Positions 24,843-32,600 of a stretch of DNA of 64,000 nucleotides are shown here, in pieces. This DNA is from Micromonospora sediminicola (lineage in GTDB: Bacteria; Actinomycetota; Actinomycetes; Mycobacteriales; Micromonosporaceae): contig NZ_FLRH01000004.1 of the NCBI RefSeq assembly GCF_900089585.1, positions 365,001 to 429,000 of the forward strand. Direction: 5' to 3'. The notes beneath the pieces are model-generated. The model did not search any database, had not been told where the DNA came from, and saw only the letters and a program-made list of their open reading frames with translations. Position 1 is the stretch's first letter; every line of letters starts with the position of its first letter. The translations under genes and the position numbers were made by a program.

Positions 24843-26345
24843 ATGACGCAGGACCACACCACCGCACCGGACGCCGCGCCGGCGAACCCGGCACCCTGGC
24901 GCCCCACGCGTACGGTGGCCGTGATCCTCGCCGGGGGCACCGGGACCCGCCTCGGCCTGGGCATCCCCAAGCAGCTGCTGAAGATCGCCGGTAAACCGAT
25001 CATCGAGCACACCCTCGCCGTCTTCGAGGCCGCGCCGGAGATCGACGAGATCATCGTGCTGATGGCCACCGGCCACGTGGGCGACGCGGAGCGGATCGTG
25101 GCCGACGCCGGCTTCCGCAAGGTCACCAAGGTGATCGAGGGCGGCGAGACCCGCAACGACACCACCCGGATCGCGCTCGACGCGGTCGGCGAGGGCGACG
25201 TCAACATCCTCTTCCACGACGCGGTCCGCCCGCTGGTGAGCGCCCGCATCGTGCGAGAGTGCGTGAACGCGCTCTGGTCCTACGCCGCGGTCGACGTGGC
25301 GATCCCCTCCGCCGACACGATCATCCAGGTCGACGCGGACGACTGCATCACCGACATCCCGGTCCGCTCCCGCCTGCGCCGCGGCCAGACCCCGCAGGCG
25401 TTCCGCTCCGGCACCATCCGGGAGGCGTACCGCCGCGCCGAGGGCGACCCCGACTTCGCCGCCACCGACGACTGCGGCGTGGTGCTGCGCTACCTGCCGG
25501 GCACGCCGATCAAGGTGATCGACGGCTCGGACGAGAACATCAAGGTCACCCACCCGGTCGACGTGCACCTGGCCGACAAGCTCTTCCAGCTCGCCGCCGC
25601 CCAGGCCCCCCGGCTGACCCACGGCGGCTACGCCGAGGAGCTGACCGGCCGGACCATCGTGGTCTTCGGCGGCAGCTACGGCATCGGCCACGACCTGGCC
25701 GAGCTGGCCCGCCGCTACGGCGCCCAGGTGTTCCCGTTCAGCCGCTCCACCACCGGCACCCACGTCGAGCGCGCCGAGGACGTGGCCGCCGCGCTGAAGA
25801 CCGCGTTCGAGGCGACCGGCCGGATCGACTACGTGGTGGTCACCGCCGGCATCCTGGAGAAGGGCGCGCTCGCCGAGATGGACGACGAGACGATGGACCG
25901 ACTCCTGCACGTCAACTTCGTCGGTCCGGTCACCATCGCCCGCCAGTCGCTGCCCTACCTCCAGCAGACCAAGGGCCAGCTGCTGCTCTACACGTCCAGC
26001 TCCTACACCCGGGGCCGGGCGCGCTACGCGCTCTACTCGGCCACCAAGGCCGCGCTGGTCAACCTGACCCAGGCGCTCGCCGACGAGTGGGCGGAGTTCG
26101 GCGTACGGGTCAACTGCGTCAACCCGGAGCGCACCGCCACCCCGATGCGGACCCGGGCGTTCGGCGAGGAGCCGGAGCACACGCTGCTCTCCTCCGAGGC
26201 GGTCGCCCAGGCCTCCCTGGACGTGCTGATCTCCGAGCTGACCGGCCAGGTGGTCGACGTGCGCCGGGCCCCCGGCGAGCAGGTGGCCGCCGCCGTACCG
26301 GCCCAGCCGGGCCCGCACCGGTCCGAACTGTCCGCCGACGCCTGA
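24843..26345 (+). CDS. Bifunctional cytidylyltransferase-SDR reductase (Acs1/Bcs1-like, CDP-ribitol synthesis)
   Basis: 500 residues in two domains. Residues 25-255 are an IspD/TarI cytidylyltransferase, with VILAGGTGTRLGLGIPKQLL, FHDAVRPLV and TDDCGVVLRY. Residues 268-480 are a short-chain reductase with GGSYGIG at 276-282, TSSS near 384-387 and the catalytic pair Tyr398/Lys402 in YSATK. The same domain order occurs in the Haemophilus capsule enzymes Acs1/Bcs1, which reduce ribulose 5-phosphate and activate it to CDP-ribitol. A ribitol product is therefore likely, but other alditol phosphates are possible. GTGAGG precedes the ATG; TAAGGT at 24796-24801 may be the -10 box. The phosphotransferase gene follows after 19 bases. 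Confidence 0.88.
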   Translation: MTQDHTTAPDAAPANPAPWRPTRTVAVILAGGTGTRLGLGIPKQLLKIAGKPIIEHTLAVFEAAPEIDEIIVLMATGHVGDAERIVADAGFRKVTKVIEGGETRNDTTRIALDAVGEGDVNILFHDAVRPLVSARIVRECVNALWSYAAVDVAIPSADTIIQVDADDCITDIPVRSRLRRGQTPQAFRSGTIREAYRRAEGDPDFAATDDCGVVLRYLPGTPIKVIDGSDENIKVTHPVDVHLADKLFQLAAAQAPRLTHGGYAEELTGRTIVVFGGSYGIGHDLAELARRYGAQVFPFSRSTTGTHVERAEDVAAALKTAFEATGRIDYVVVTAGILEKGALAEMDDETMDRLLHVNFVGPVTIARQSLPYLQQTKGQLLLYTSSSYTRGRARYALYSATKAALVNLTQALADEWAEFGVRVNCVNPERTATPMRTRAFGEEPEHTLLSSEAVAQASLDVLISELTGQVVDVRRAPGEQVAAAVPAQPGPHRSELSADA

Positions 26346-26364
26346 ACCCGACAGGACGTGCCAG

Positions 26365-28041
26365 ATGCGTGGTGACCTGGTTCGCAAGCTGCTCGCCCGG
26401 GTGCTGACCACCGGGCTGGCGGTGCTGGCCTTCCTCGTCGTGGCGCTCACCGGCGCCACCGGCTGGGGTCTGGCCCTGGCCGGCGCGGCACTCGCCGCCA
26501 CCGCCTGGGAGCGCCGGGTGCGGCCGTCCGCCGACGGCCTCGCCGAGACGGTGCTCGTCGCCGCCGGCATCCTGGTCGGCTACGCCCGGCGCCTCGACGA
26601 CGGCTTCGACCCCGCGCTGGCCGCCGCCGCGCTGGTGCTGCTCGGCCTGGTGCTGCTGGTCGGACCGCTGCGCCAGGCCGGCGCGCTGGAGATCCGGGCG
26701 GCGAACCTCCCGGTCCGCACCTGGACGCCAGTGGTCGCCGCCCGGCTCGGCGACGCGCTGCTGGTGCTGCTCGCCGTGGTGGCGCTCGCCGCCGCCCTGA
26801 CGATGCCGGCCTGGACGGCGTTGGCCGCCGCGCTGCTGGTCGGCGCCGGCTGCGGAGCGGTCGCGTTGGACCTCGCCCGGCGCCGGTTCCGCCCGCCTGC
26901 CGGCGGTGGGCCGGTCGGCCGGGCGTTGCGCCGCCACCAACCCGAGTTCGTGCTGCACTTCTCCGCGCCGCCCGGCTCGGAGTACCAGGTCACCATGTGG
27001 CTGCCGTACCTGGAACGGATCGGCCGCCCGTTCCTGGTGGTGCTGCGCGAACCGGAGCTCCTGCCCACGGTGGCCGCCGCGACCCGCGCCCCGGTGGTCC
27101 TCTGCCCCACGCTGGAGGCGCTGGACGAGGCGCTGGTGCCCAGCCTGCGGGTGGCGTTCTACGTCAACCACGGCGCGAAGAACGCCCACGTGATCCGGTT
27201 CAACCAGCTCACCCATGTGCAGCTGCACCACGGCGACAGCGACAAGGCCCCCAGCGCCAACCCGGTGTCGGCGATCTTCGACAAGATCTTCGTGGCCGGG
27301 CAGGCGGCGATCGACCGGTACGCCCGGGCCGGGGTGGACATCCCCGCCGACAAGTTCGTCGTGGTCGGCCGCCCCCAGGTCGAGGCCATCGAGGTACGCC
27401 GGGAGCCGGTCCTCGCCTCCGCGCACCCGACCGTCCTCTACACCCCCACCTGGACCGGACACCACGCCGACGCGAACTACTGCTCGCTGCCGGTGGCCGA
27501 GACGCTGATCCGCCGGCTGCTCGACCGGGGGGCGACGGTGATCCTGCGCGCCCACCCGTACACCGACAAGAACCCCGCCTCGGCGCGGCAGCTCGCCCGG
27601 CTCACCGAACTGCTCGCCGCCGACCGGGCGCGGACCGGCCGGTCCCACCTGTGGGGCGCGGCGGCGGCCCGGGAGCTGACGCTGACCGAGTGCGTCAACC
27701 GCGCCGACGCGCTGGTCTCGGACGTCTCCGGGGTCATCTCCGACTGGCTCTACTCCGGCAAGCCGTACGCGGTCACCGACACCGGCGCCGACGGGGAGCA
27801 CTTCGTCGAGCGGTTCCCGCTGGCCGCCTCCGGCTACGTGCTGCGTCGCGACATGTCCAACGTGGACGAGGTGCTGGGCGCGCTGCTCGACACCGACCCG
27901 AAGGCCGCGGAGCGGTGGGCGGCCCGCACCCGCTACCTCGGCGACTTCCCGGCCGACCGGTACGCCGAGACGTTCCTCGCCGCCGCCCGCCGCGAGCTGG
28001 AGCCCGACTGGGCCGTGCCGGTCCCCCGCGCCGCCGTCTGA
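26365..28041 (+). CDS. Membrane-anchored CDP-polyol phosphotransferase-like protein (second copy)
   Basis: 558 residues with the same plan as the protein at 3001-4755: several N-terminal membrane segments (1-165), then a TagB/TagF/TarL-like domain with HGDSDK at 289-294, YTPTWTGHHAD, LRAHPYTDKNP and SDVSGVISDWLYSG. It lies directly after the CDP-ribitol-type synthase, with a weak ACAGGA site, so it is the best candidate for the polymerase or primase using that CDP-polyol. The two copies share key motifs but differ elsewhere. One may prime and the other polymerise, as TarB/TarK/TarL do; this is inference. Confidence 0.85.
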   Translation: MRGDLVRKLLARVLTTGLAVLAFLVVALTGATGWGLALAGAALAATAWERRVRPSADGLAETVLVAAGILVGYARRLDDGFDPALAAAALVLLGLVLLVGPLRQAGALEIRAANLPVRTWTPVVAARLGDALLVLLAVVALAAALTMPAWTALAAALLVGAGCGAVALDLARRRFRPPAGGGPVGRALRRHQPEFVLHFSAPPGSEYQVTMWLPYLERIGRPFLVVLREPELLPTVAAATRAPVVLCPTLEALDEALVPSLRVAFYVNHGAKNAHVIRFNQLTHVQLHHGDSDKAPSANPVSAIFDKIFVAGQAAIDRYARAGVDIPADKFVVVGRPQVEAIEVRREPVLASAHPTVLYTPTWTGHHADANYCSLPVAETLIRRLLDRGATVILRAHPYTDKNPASARQLARLTELLAADRARTGRSHLWGAAAARELTLTECVNRADALVSDVSGVISDWLYSGKPYAVTDTGADGEHFVERFPLAASGYVLRRDMSNVDEVLGALLDTDPKAAERWAARTRYLGDFPADRYAETFLAAARRELEPDWAVPVPRAAV

Positions 28042-28086
28042 GGGGTGTTCCCGCTCAGGTGATCGCCGGCGACGGCCGCCCGTGAT

Positions 28087-28641
28087 TCAGCGCGCGCGGC
28101 GGTAGCGCAGGGCGACCACGCCGTTACGGAGCGGCTCCGCCGAGAGCAGCTCGAGCCGGCGCGTGCCGGGCAGCCCGCCCTGGTGCAGCGTCGGGCCGTG
28201 GCCGGCGATCCTGGGATGGACGAGCATCTGATACTCGTCGATCAGGTCCAGCCGGTCGAGCTCGGTCGCGAGCCTGCCGCTTCCGAGGAGGACCCCGGCC
28301 GGGGTCTGGTCCTTGAGCCTCTGCACCCCGTCGCGCAGATCACCGGCGATGTGGTGGCTGTTGGTCCACGGGAAGTCCCGGCGCGTCGACGACACCACGT
28401 ACTTGGGTTTGGCCTCCAGCCTGACCGCCCACTCGCGCTCGGCGGGCGGCGCCTGCTCGTCGCGGGCCACGGCCGGCCAGTAGCTCTCCATCATCTCGTA
28501 GGTGACGCGCCCCCACAGCATTGCCCCGGCCTCGTCCATGAGACGGGTGAAGAAGGCGTGCGTCTCGTCGTCGGCGATCCCCTCCCGGTGGTCGACGCAA
28601 CCGTCCAGGGTGAGGTTGAGGCTGAAGATGAGCGCTCCCAT
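28087..28641 (-). CDS. Dihydrofolate reductase-like (RibD C-terminal family) protein
   Basis: 184 residues from the ATG at 28641. It starts LIFSLNLTLDGCVDH, has MLWGRVTYEMMESYWP, KYVVSSTRRDFPW and GVLLGSGRLATELDRLDLIDEYQMLVHP. These are the landmarks of the RibD C-terminal/DHFR-like family, which bind NADPH; most members have unknown substrates. The frame is open to 28878 but the upstream part overlaps no ribosome site. TAGACT at 28650-28655 is eight bases ahead, suggesting a leaderless mRNA. Converges with the polymer locus and marks its end. Confidence 0.85.
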   Translation of the reverse strand: MGALIFSLNLTLDGCVDHREGIADDETHAFFTRLMDEAGAMLWGRVTYEMMESYWPAVARDEQAPPAEREWAVRLEAKPKYVVSSTRRDFPWTNSHHIAGDLRDGVQRLKDQTPAGVLLGSGRLATELDRLDLIDEYQMLVHPRIAGHGPTLHQGGLPGTRRLELLSAEPLRNGVVALRYRRAR

Positions 28642-28649
28642 GGCCGGCG

Positions 28650-28655
28650 AGTCTA
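28650..28655 (-). promoter_or_regulatory. -10 box TAGACT of the DHFR-like gene
   Basis: On the minus strand TAGACT lies eight bases before the ATG at 28641, with no ribosome site between. Confidence 0.5.
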
Positions 28656-28786
28656 GCCAGGACGGCGTCGGCCCGGGCGGACGTCGCCGGCTCGACACCC
28701 ACGACCCGGACGGTTCACACATCCACGCCCGTCGCGCGCCGCCAACCAGGCGTACCGCCGGTCGTCGATGACGGCGACGCCCTGGT

Positions 28787-29539
28787 TCACAGGTAGGCGT
28801 CCAGCAGGGCGAGCACCGCCGCCGGGTCCTCCACGTGCGCATTGTGGCCCAGCCCGGGCAGTGTCGCCACCGGCACACCCAGCTCCTTGAGCTGCGCGTC
28901 GCTCACCATCGGGTCCAGCTCGCCGCGGGCCAGCAGCACCGGTACGTCGGTGGCGGCCAGCAACGCGGGCAGCCGCGGCTCCCCCACCGCGAACGCGGCC
29001 GGGTCCATCGCCAGCCGCCAGCGGCCGTCCTCCCGGCGCAGCCCCGCGTCGACCACCGGATGGTCGGGGGCGAACAGTCCGGCGAGCCCGGAGACGCGCA
29101 GGTAGCGGCGGGCCGCCTCGTCCCGGCTGGCGAACCAGGTCACCGGCCGCGCGGCCAACTCGGCCGACTTCGCCAGCTCCGCCGGCGACCAGACCACCTT
29201 GATGCCGAGGCCGACCACCGCGTCGACGGGCAGGCCCCGCTGCCGGGCGGCCAGCGCCAGCGCCACCACGCCCCCGAGCGAGTGCCCGAGCAGCACCAGC
29301 CGGTCCCGCGGACCGAATCGCTCGGTGACCGGCCCCAGCCCCTCCACCAGGCGCTGCGCCAGGCCCGCGAAGGAGTAGCCGGACAGCGGTGGCGACCAGC
29401 CGTGGCCGGCCAGGTCGGGGGCGAGCCATCGGCCGGGCCAGCGCCGCTCCAGCAGCGGCGCCCAGGGCAGCCACACCTCGCCGGTGGCACCCATGCCGTG
29501 CAGGAGCACCAGGTGACGGGTCCCCGTCGTATCGCCCAT
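28787..29539 (-). CDS. Alpha/beta hydrolase
   Basis: 250 residues from the ATG at 29539. It has HLVLLHGMGATGEVW (oxyanion region), the nucleophile elbow GHSLGG, a helical cap, then ARGELDPMVSD (acid) and LPGLGHNAHVEDP with the catalytic His. Serine hydrolase of unknown substrate. The minus-strand frame is open far upstream through the repeat array, but that part is not gene-like. CAGACT seven bases before the ATG is a weak possible -10. Confidence 0.85.
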   Translation of the reverse strand: MGDTTGTRHLVLLHGMGATGEVWLPWAPLLERRWPGRWLAPDLAGHGWSPPLSGYSFAGLAQRLVEGLGPVTERFGPRDRLVLLGHSLGGVVALALAARQRGLPVDAVVGLGIKVVWSPAELAKSAELAARPVTWFASRDEAARRYLRVSGLAGLFAPDHPVVDAGLRREDGRWRLAMDPAAFAVGEPRLPALLAATDVPVLLARGELDPMVSDAQLKELGVPVATLPGLGHNAHVEDPAAVLALLDAYL

Positions 29540-29765
29540 ACGGCGCAGTCTGCCACCGGACGGACACGACGCGCGAGAGCCGACGCCTCCCGCAACCGTG
29601 GCACCCGCCGCCGGCGCGTCCGTCACCACGGGACGCCTTCCGGAGATTCGTCGACGATCGCGCCCTCGCCTCGGGCCCGCCGCCGGGAGACGGCCACGGA
29701 CGCGGGCCGTGCTTCGTGGGCGTTGCCCGGCCTCGGACGGAACGGACGTCTGGTACGGCGTGACA

Positions 29766-30170
29766 TACCGATGGCGTTCCACTCGCGGCGTCGGCTCACG
29801 GTGGGTGGAACGGGGTGCGTGTCTACCGGACCGGGATGCACCCATGACGTTCCACCGACGGGGCTGGCGGGCGCTGGGTGGAACGTCATGGGTGTCTCCG
29901 CGGCCGGGATGCACCCATGACGTTCCACCGACGGGGCTGGCGGCCGCTGGGTGGAACGCCATGGGTGTCTCCGCGGCCGGGATACACCCATGACGTTCCA
30001 CCGACGGGGCTGGCGGCCGCTGGGTGGAACGCCATGGGTGTCTCCGCGGCCGGGATACACCCATGACGTTCCACCGGCCGGGTTGGCGGGCGCTGGGTGG
30101 AGCGTCACGGGTGTCTGCGGGTGTCCGGATGCACCCGTGGGCTTTCACCCGGGCGCGTGGGGTGCGGGTG
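29766..30170. repeat. Tandem array of 73-bp units, each with 17-bp inverted arms
   Basis: Units begin at 29766 (degenerate), 29839, 29912, 29985, 30058 (74 bp) and 30132 (degenerate, partial). Each good unit is CACCCATGACGTTCCAC, a 22-base spacer, GTGGAACGTCATGGGTG, then 17 linker bases. In the unit at 29839 the arms (29839-29855 and 29878-29894) are perfectly complementary. The next two units carry one change in the right arm (29951-29967, 30024-30040); the outer units decay. The unit length is not a multiple of three, so the array is unlikely to be coding. It fills most of the gene-free stretch 29540-30493. Confidence 0.9.
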
Positions 30171-30246
30171 GGTGTCCGGTTCGGTGGTGGTGGGCGGCAC
30201 CCCGGGCGTGGAATCGGCGCCGGGTCGGCGGCGTTGTAGACGGGTG

Positions 30247-30318
30247 AACGACCGAGCAGGCAGCGAGCCCCCGAGCCGCCGCCCCGCCCACGGGAATGAC
30301 GGTGGGCGGACGGTCGTT
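30247..30318 (+). other. Possible structured leader RNA or nested hairpin
   Basis: AACGACCG (30247-30254) pairs with CGGTCGTT (30311-30318). Inside it CCGCCCAC (30284-30291) pairs with GTGGGCGG (30302-30309), with one base between the two right arms. A third small hairpin (30453-30458/30464-30469) lies closer to the gene. The stretch precedes a secreted cell-wall-enzyme gene, where actinomycetes often carry leader RNAs, but it does not match the c-di-AMP riboswitch seen at 32167-32297. Confidence 0.3.
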
Positions 30319-30493
30319 ACACATCATCCCGGCGCCGCGACGAGGCCCCCCGCTCCGCGAGCCAGCCGGACATCCCCGGCCCCGTGAGCTGGCCCCCCGG
30401 CTCCACGAGCGTGCCGGATCCCTTCAAGACTTTTCGAGCGCCTGACGGTGCCCACACCCCCCCGGTGTGTTGACCCCCGAATGGAGCCCTCTC

Positions 30494-31045
30494 ATGAACA
30501 CGATCCTGCGCAAGAGCATCCTGGGTATCGCTGGTCTGGCCTTCACCGGTGGCGTGTTCGCCGGTCCGGTCGCCGCCCACGCCGACACCCCCGCCCACGC
30601 CGCCGCCAAGCCCGTCGCGGTCGCGTCCGTGCAGGGTGAGCAGTCCCGCATCACCCTGAACGACGAGCAGACCGCCAACGCCAAGGCGATCATCGCCGCC
30701 ACGAAGAAGGCCGGCCTGCCCGAGCGGGCCGCGGTCATCTCGATCGCCACCGCCCTGCAGGAGTCGAAGCTGGAGAACCTCGGGCACCTCGGCGACAAGA
30801 ATGACCACGACTCGCTGGGCCTGTTCCAGCAGCGCCCCTCCTCCGGTTGGGGCACGCCGGAGCAGATCACCGACCCCGAGTACTCCACCCTGGCCTTCCT
30901 CAAGGGCCTGAAGCAGGTCGACGGCTGGGACAAGATGCCCCTGACCGACGCCGCCCAGACCGTCCAGGTCTCCGCCTACCCCGACGCCTACGCCCAGTGG
31001 GAGAAGCAGGCCACCGACATCGTGAACCAGCACTGGACCAAGTAA
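30494..31045 (+). CDS. Secreted lysozyme-like (transglycosylase-type) protein
   Basis: 183 residues with a Sec signal peptide (1-30, ending VAAHA). The mature part has AVISIATALQESKLENLGH with Glu90 in the place of the catalytic acid of the lysozyme/lytic transglycosylase fold, then DSLGLFQQRPSSGWGTPEQI, a pattern common in actinobacterial secreted wall hydrolases. It probably cleaves or binds peptidoglycan. GGAG precedes the ATG at good spacing; the frame is open to 30467 but the signal peptide sets the start. It is monocistronic and ends at a strong hairpin. No own riboswitch was recognised. Confidence 0.8.
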   Translation: MNTILRKSILGIAGLAFTGGVFAGPVAAHADTPAHAAAKPVAVASVQGEQSRITLNDEQTANAKAIIAATKKAGLPERAAVISIATALQESKLENLGHLGDKNDHDSLGLFQQRPSSGWGTPEQITDPEYSTLAFLKGLKQVDGWDKMPLTDAAQTVQVSAYPDAYAQWEKQATDIVNQHWTK

Positions 31046-31051
31046 GACCCA

Positions 31052-31092
31052 CGCGAAGGCCGGCACCCCCAACAGGGTGCCGGCCTTTCGCG
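31052..31092. terminator. Bidirectional terminator hairpin
   Basis: Arms 31052-31068 and 31075-31092 pair over 17 bases with one bulged T; the core GGCCGGCACCC is perfect, with a CCAACA-type loop and CTTTC on the far arm. It separates the convergent wall-enzyme genes. Confidence 0.9.
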
Positions 31093-31106
31093 CGTCGTAA
31101 AAGGCG

Positions 31107-31946
31107 TCAGGCGGAGTAGCCGCGCGTCGCCATCCAGTTCGCCAGATCGATGGTGGTGACCCAGTACGAGGGCAGCGACGGGTCAGCCGAGTCGGCGATC
31201 CGGACGGTCCGGCCGTCGTTCTTGTAGCCGACCACCGCGATGTAGTGACCGCCCGGGAACGAGTGCCAGCCGCCGTTGGTGTCGGTGGCGTCGCCGGCGA
31301 CGTTGGCGACGACCGCGCGGCCGTTGCTGACCGCCGTGACCACGTCGGCCTGGAGCCGGTCCATCTGGGCCGGGGTGGCCGCGCCCGGGATCATGCGGGT
31401 CCGGTACGGGTTGCCCTTGACCTGCTGGTTGAGCACGCGCGTGGTGTCCTCGGCCGAGTTGGTGCCCATCTCGGTGGTGCCGAGGGCGACGGCGAGCGTG
31501 TCCTGGCTCCGCTCGATGCCGTTGGCGCTGAGCGCGTTGCGCACCGCGGCCGGGCCGCAGTAGTAGTAGGTGGTCTGCGCCTGGTAGTCGTAGTCGAGCA
31601 CCTTGCTCGCCGGCGGCTTCGGCTTGGGCTTCGGCTTGGTGTCCGGGTCGGTGGTGGCCTTGGCCGCCGGCTTCGCCGAGGGCGAGGCGGTGGGTGCGGC
31701 GCTGGGTGAGGCGCTCGGCGAGGGGACGGCGATGCGGGCCTCACCGCGGCTGGCGGCCTCGCCGAGGCGGGAGCCGAGTTCGGCGACCGCGACGGTGTTC
31801 TCCGACCGGGACGCGGTGTCGTCGGTGGCGGCGAGGGCGACACCGGTGCCGCCGGCCAACACGAGGGCGGCGGCCGAACCGGCGATGATCTGGTACGGGC
31901 GCTCGGTGGCGAGACGCCGCAGCTGACGCTTCAGGTGGTGCTTCAC
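31107..31946 (-). CDS. Membrane-anchored or secreted C39-like cysteine peptidase
   Basis: 279 residues from the GTG at 31946 (GGAGGA upstream). A membrane segment or signal anchor (YQIIAGSAAALVLAGGTGVAL, about 18-38) is followed by a Ser/Pro/Ala linker and a Lys-Pro run (75-113), typical of wall-spanning proteins. The peptidase domain follows: Cys130 in YYYCGPAA, His234 in GGHYIAVVGY and Asp252 in IADSAD, the C39-like catalytic set. The substrate is probably a wall or secreted peptide. Its long leader holds a c-di-AMP riboswitch, so expression should respond to wall or osmotic state. Confidence 0.85.
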   Translation of the reverse strand: MKHHLKRQLRRLATERPYQIIAGSAAALVLAGGTGVALAATDDTASRSENTVAVAELGSRLGEAASRGEARIAVPSPSASPSAAPTASPSAKPAAKATTDPDTKPKPKPKPPASKVLDYDYQAQTTYYYCGPAAVRNALSANGIERSQDTLAVALGTTEMGTNSAEDTTRVLNQQVKGNPYRTRMIPGAATPAQMDRLQADVVTAVSNGRAVVANVAGDATDTNGGWHSFPGGHYIAVVGYKNDGRTVRIADSADPSLPSYWVTTIDLANWMATRGYSA

Positions 31947-32166
31947 GGGTTCCTCCAGGGCGTGAGCGGCACACGCCGGCCCCCGCGCGGAGGACTTCAC
32001 GCGCGTTCGACGGGGCGGGACGGCCGCGGGACGGGGCACCCGGACAGCCGGGCGCACACGGGGGGTCGGGTGGGCGTCGCCGTCAGGCGAGCGCCGGCAC
32101 CACCGGGCCGTGGAGGTGGGGGGACGATCGGGGGGTGGTTCGCACGAGGAATGGAACTCCTTCCGT

Positions 32167-32297
32167 GGCCGCCGACCGGGTTAGCTGACGGATTCGGGCG
32201 GGAAGTACGCCCTACCGCGGGCCGTGGCTCGCGGATTCACCCCGGTGTTGCTGTGGGTCCCCGGTTCGTATGCACGATTAGGCGGGTCGGTGCGGCG
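32167..32297 (-). ncRNA. c-di-AMP (ydaO/yuaA) riboswitch
   Basis: Reading the minus strand from about 32297 to 32167 I see, in order, CGAACCGGGGACCCAC, GGGGTGAATCC (32243-32233), GGTAGGGCGTACTTCCCGCC and CCGTCAGCTAACCCGG, ending in CGGTCGGCGG, which can pair with the 5' CCGCACCGACC strand as P1. These are the conserved blocks of the ydaO class, known to sit ahead of cell-wall hydrolase genes in actinomycetes. In that class, ligand binding lowers expression. The gene 220 bases downstream is the C39-like peptidase. GC hairpins between them, such as the pair near 32078-32100, could be the expression platform. Confidence 0.88.
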
Positions 32298-32334
32298 TCG
32301 CCGTCTGCGATCGAAAACCGCACCGGACGCGCCG

Positions 32335-32363
32335 ACACTACCGGTGGGTACGCCTCAAGCCAA
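32335..32363 (-). promoter_or_regulatory. Promoter of the riboswitch-peptidase transcript
   Basis: On the minus strand TTGGCT (32363-32358), 17 bases, TAGTGT (32340-32335). The transcript would begin near 32328, about 30 bases ahead of the riboswitch. The stretch from here to 32600 shows nothing else I can recognise; its GC content is lower than its surroundings. Confidence 0.6.
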
Positions 32364-32600
32364 GCGCTCCCACCTGCGTAAACATCGTCCGCGACTACGG
32401 ATATCGGAACAGCCGGTTACTGACTTCACTCAATGGGGGCAAGGGTTCGAGCCGGCATCGGAAGGCGAAAAGCGGGCATTCGACCGGCCGACGCCCCGCA
32501 ATTGTCGGGTCCGCTGACCGGTTGTGCGCCGAGCGCCCGTTTCCGGGCCGCACGTGAGCGGGCTCACCGCATTCGGGTAACGATTCGGCGGAGACGCCAC

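Noticed and set aside
29766..30170. CRISPR array
   Set aside because: The units are contiguous and the sequences between the arms are conserved rather than unique spacers; no cas genes are near.
30247..30318. Second c-di-AMP riboswitch
   Set aside because: A GGGTGAA is present, but the CCGTCAGCTAACCC block and the GGGACCC block are absent and the helices do not fit the class.
32440..32475. tRNA T-arm (GGGTTCGAGCC)
   Set aside because: The T-loop-like string has no matching stem, and no anticodon arm or acceptor stem could be drawn around it.
32224..32517. Small plus-strand gene of 97 codons
   Set aside because: It lies across the riboswitch and its promoter on the opposite strand and its product has no ordered features.
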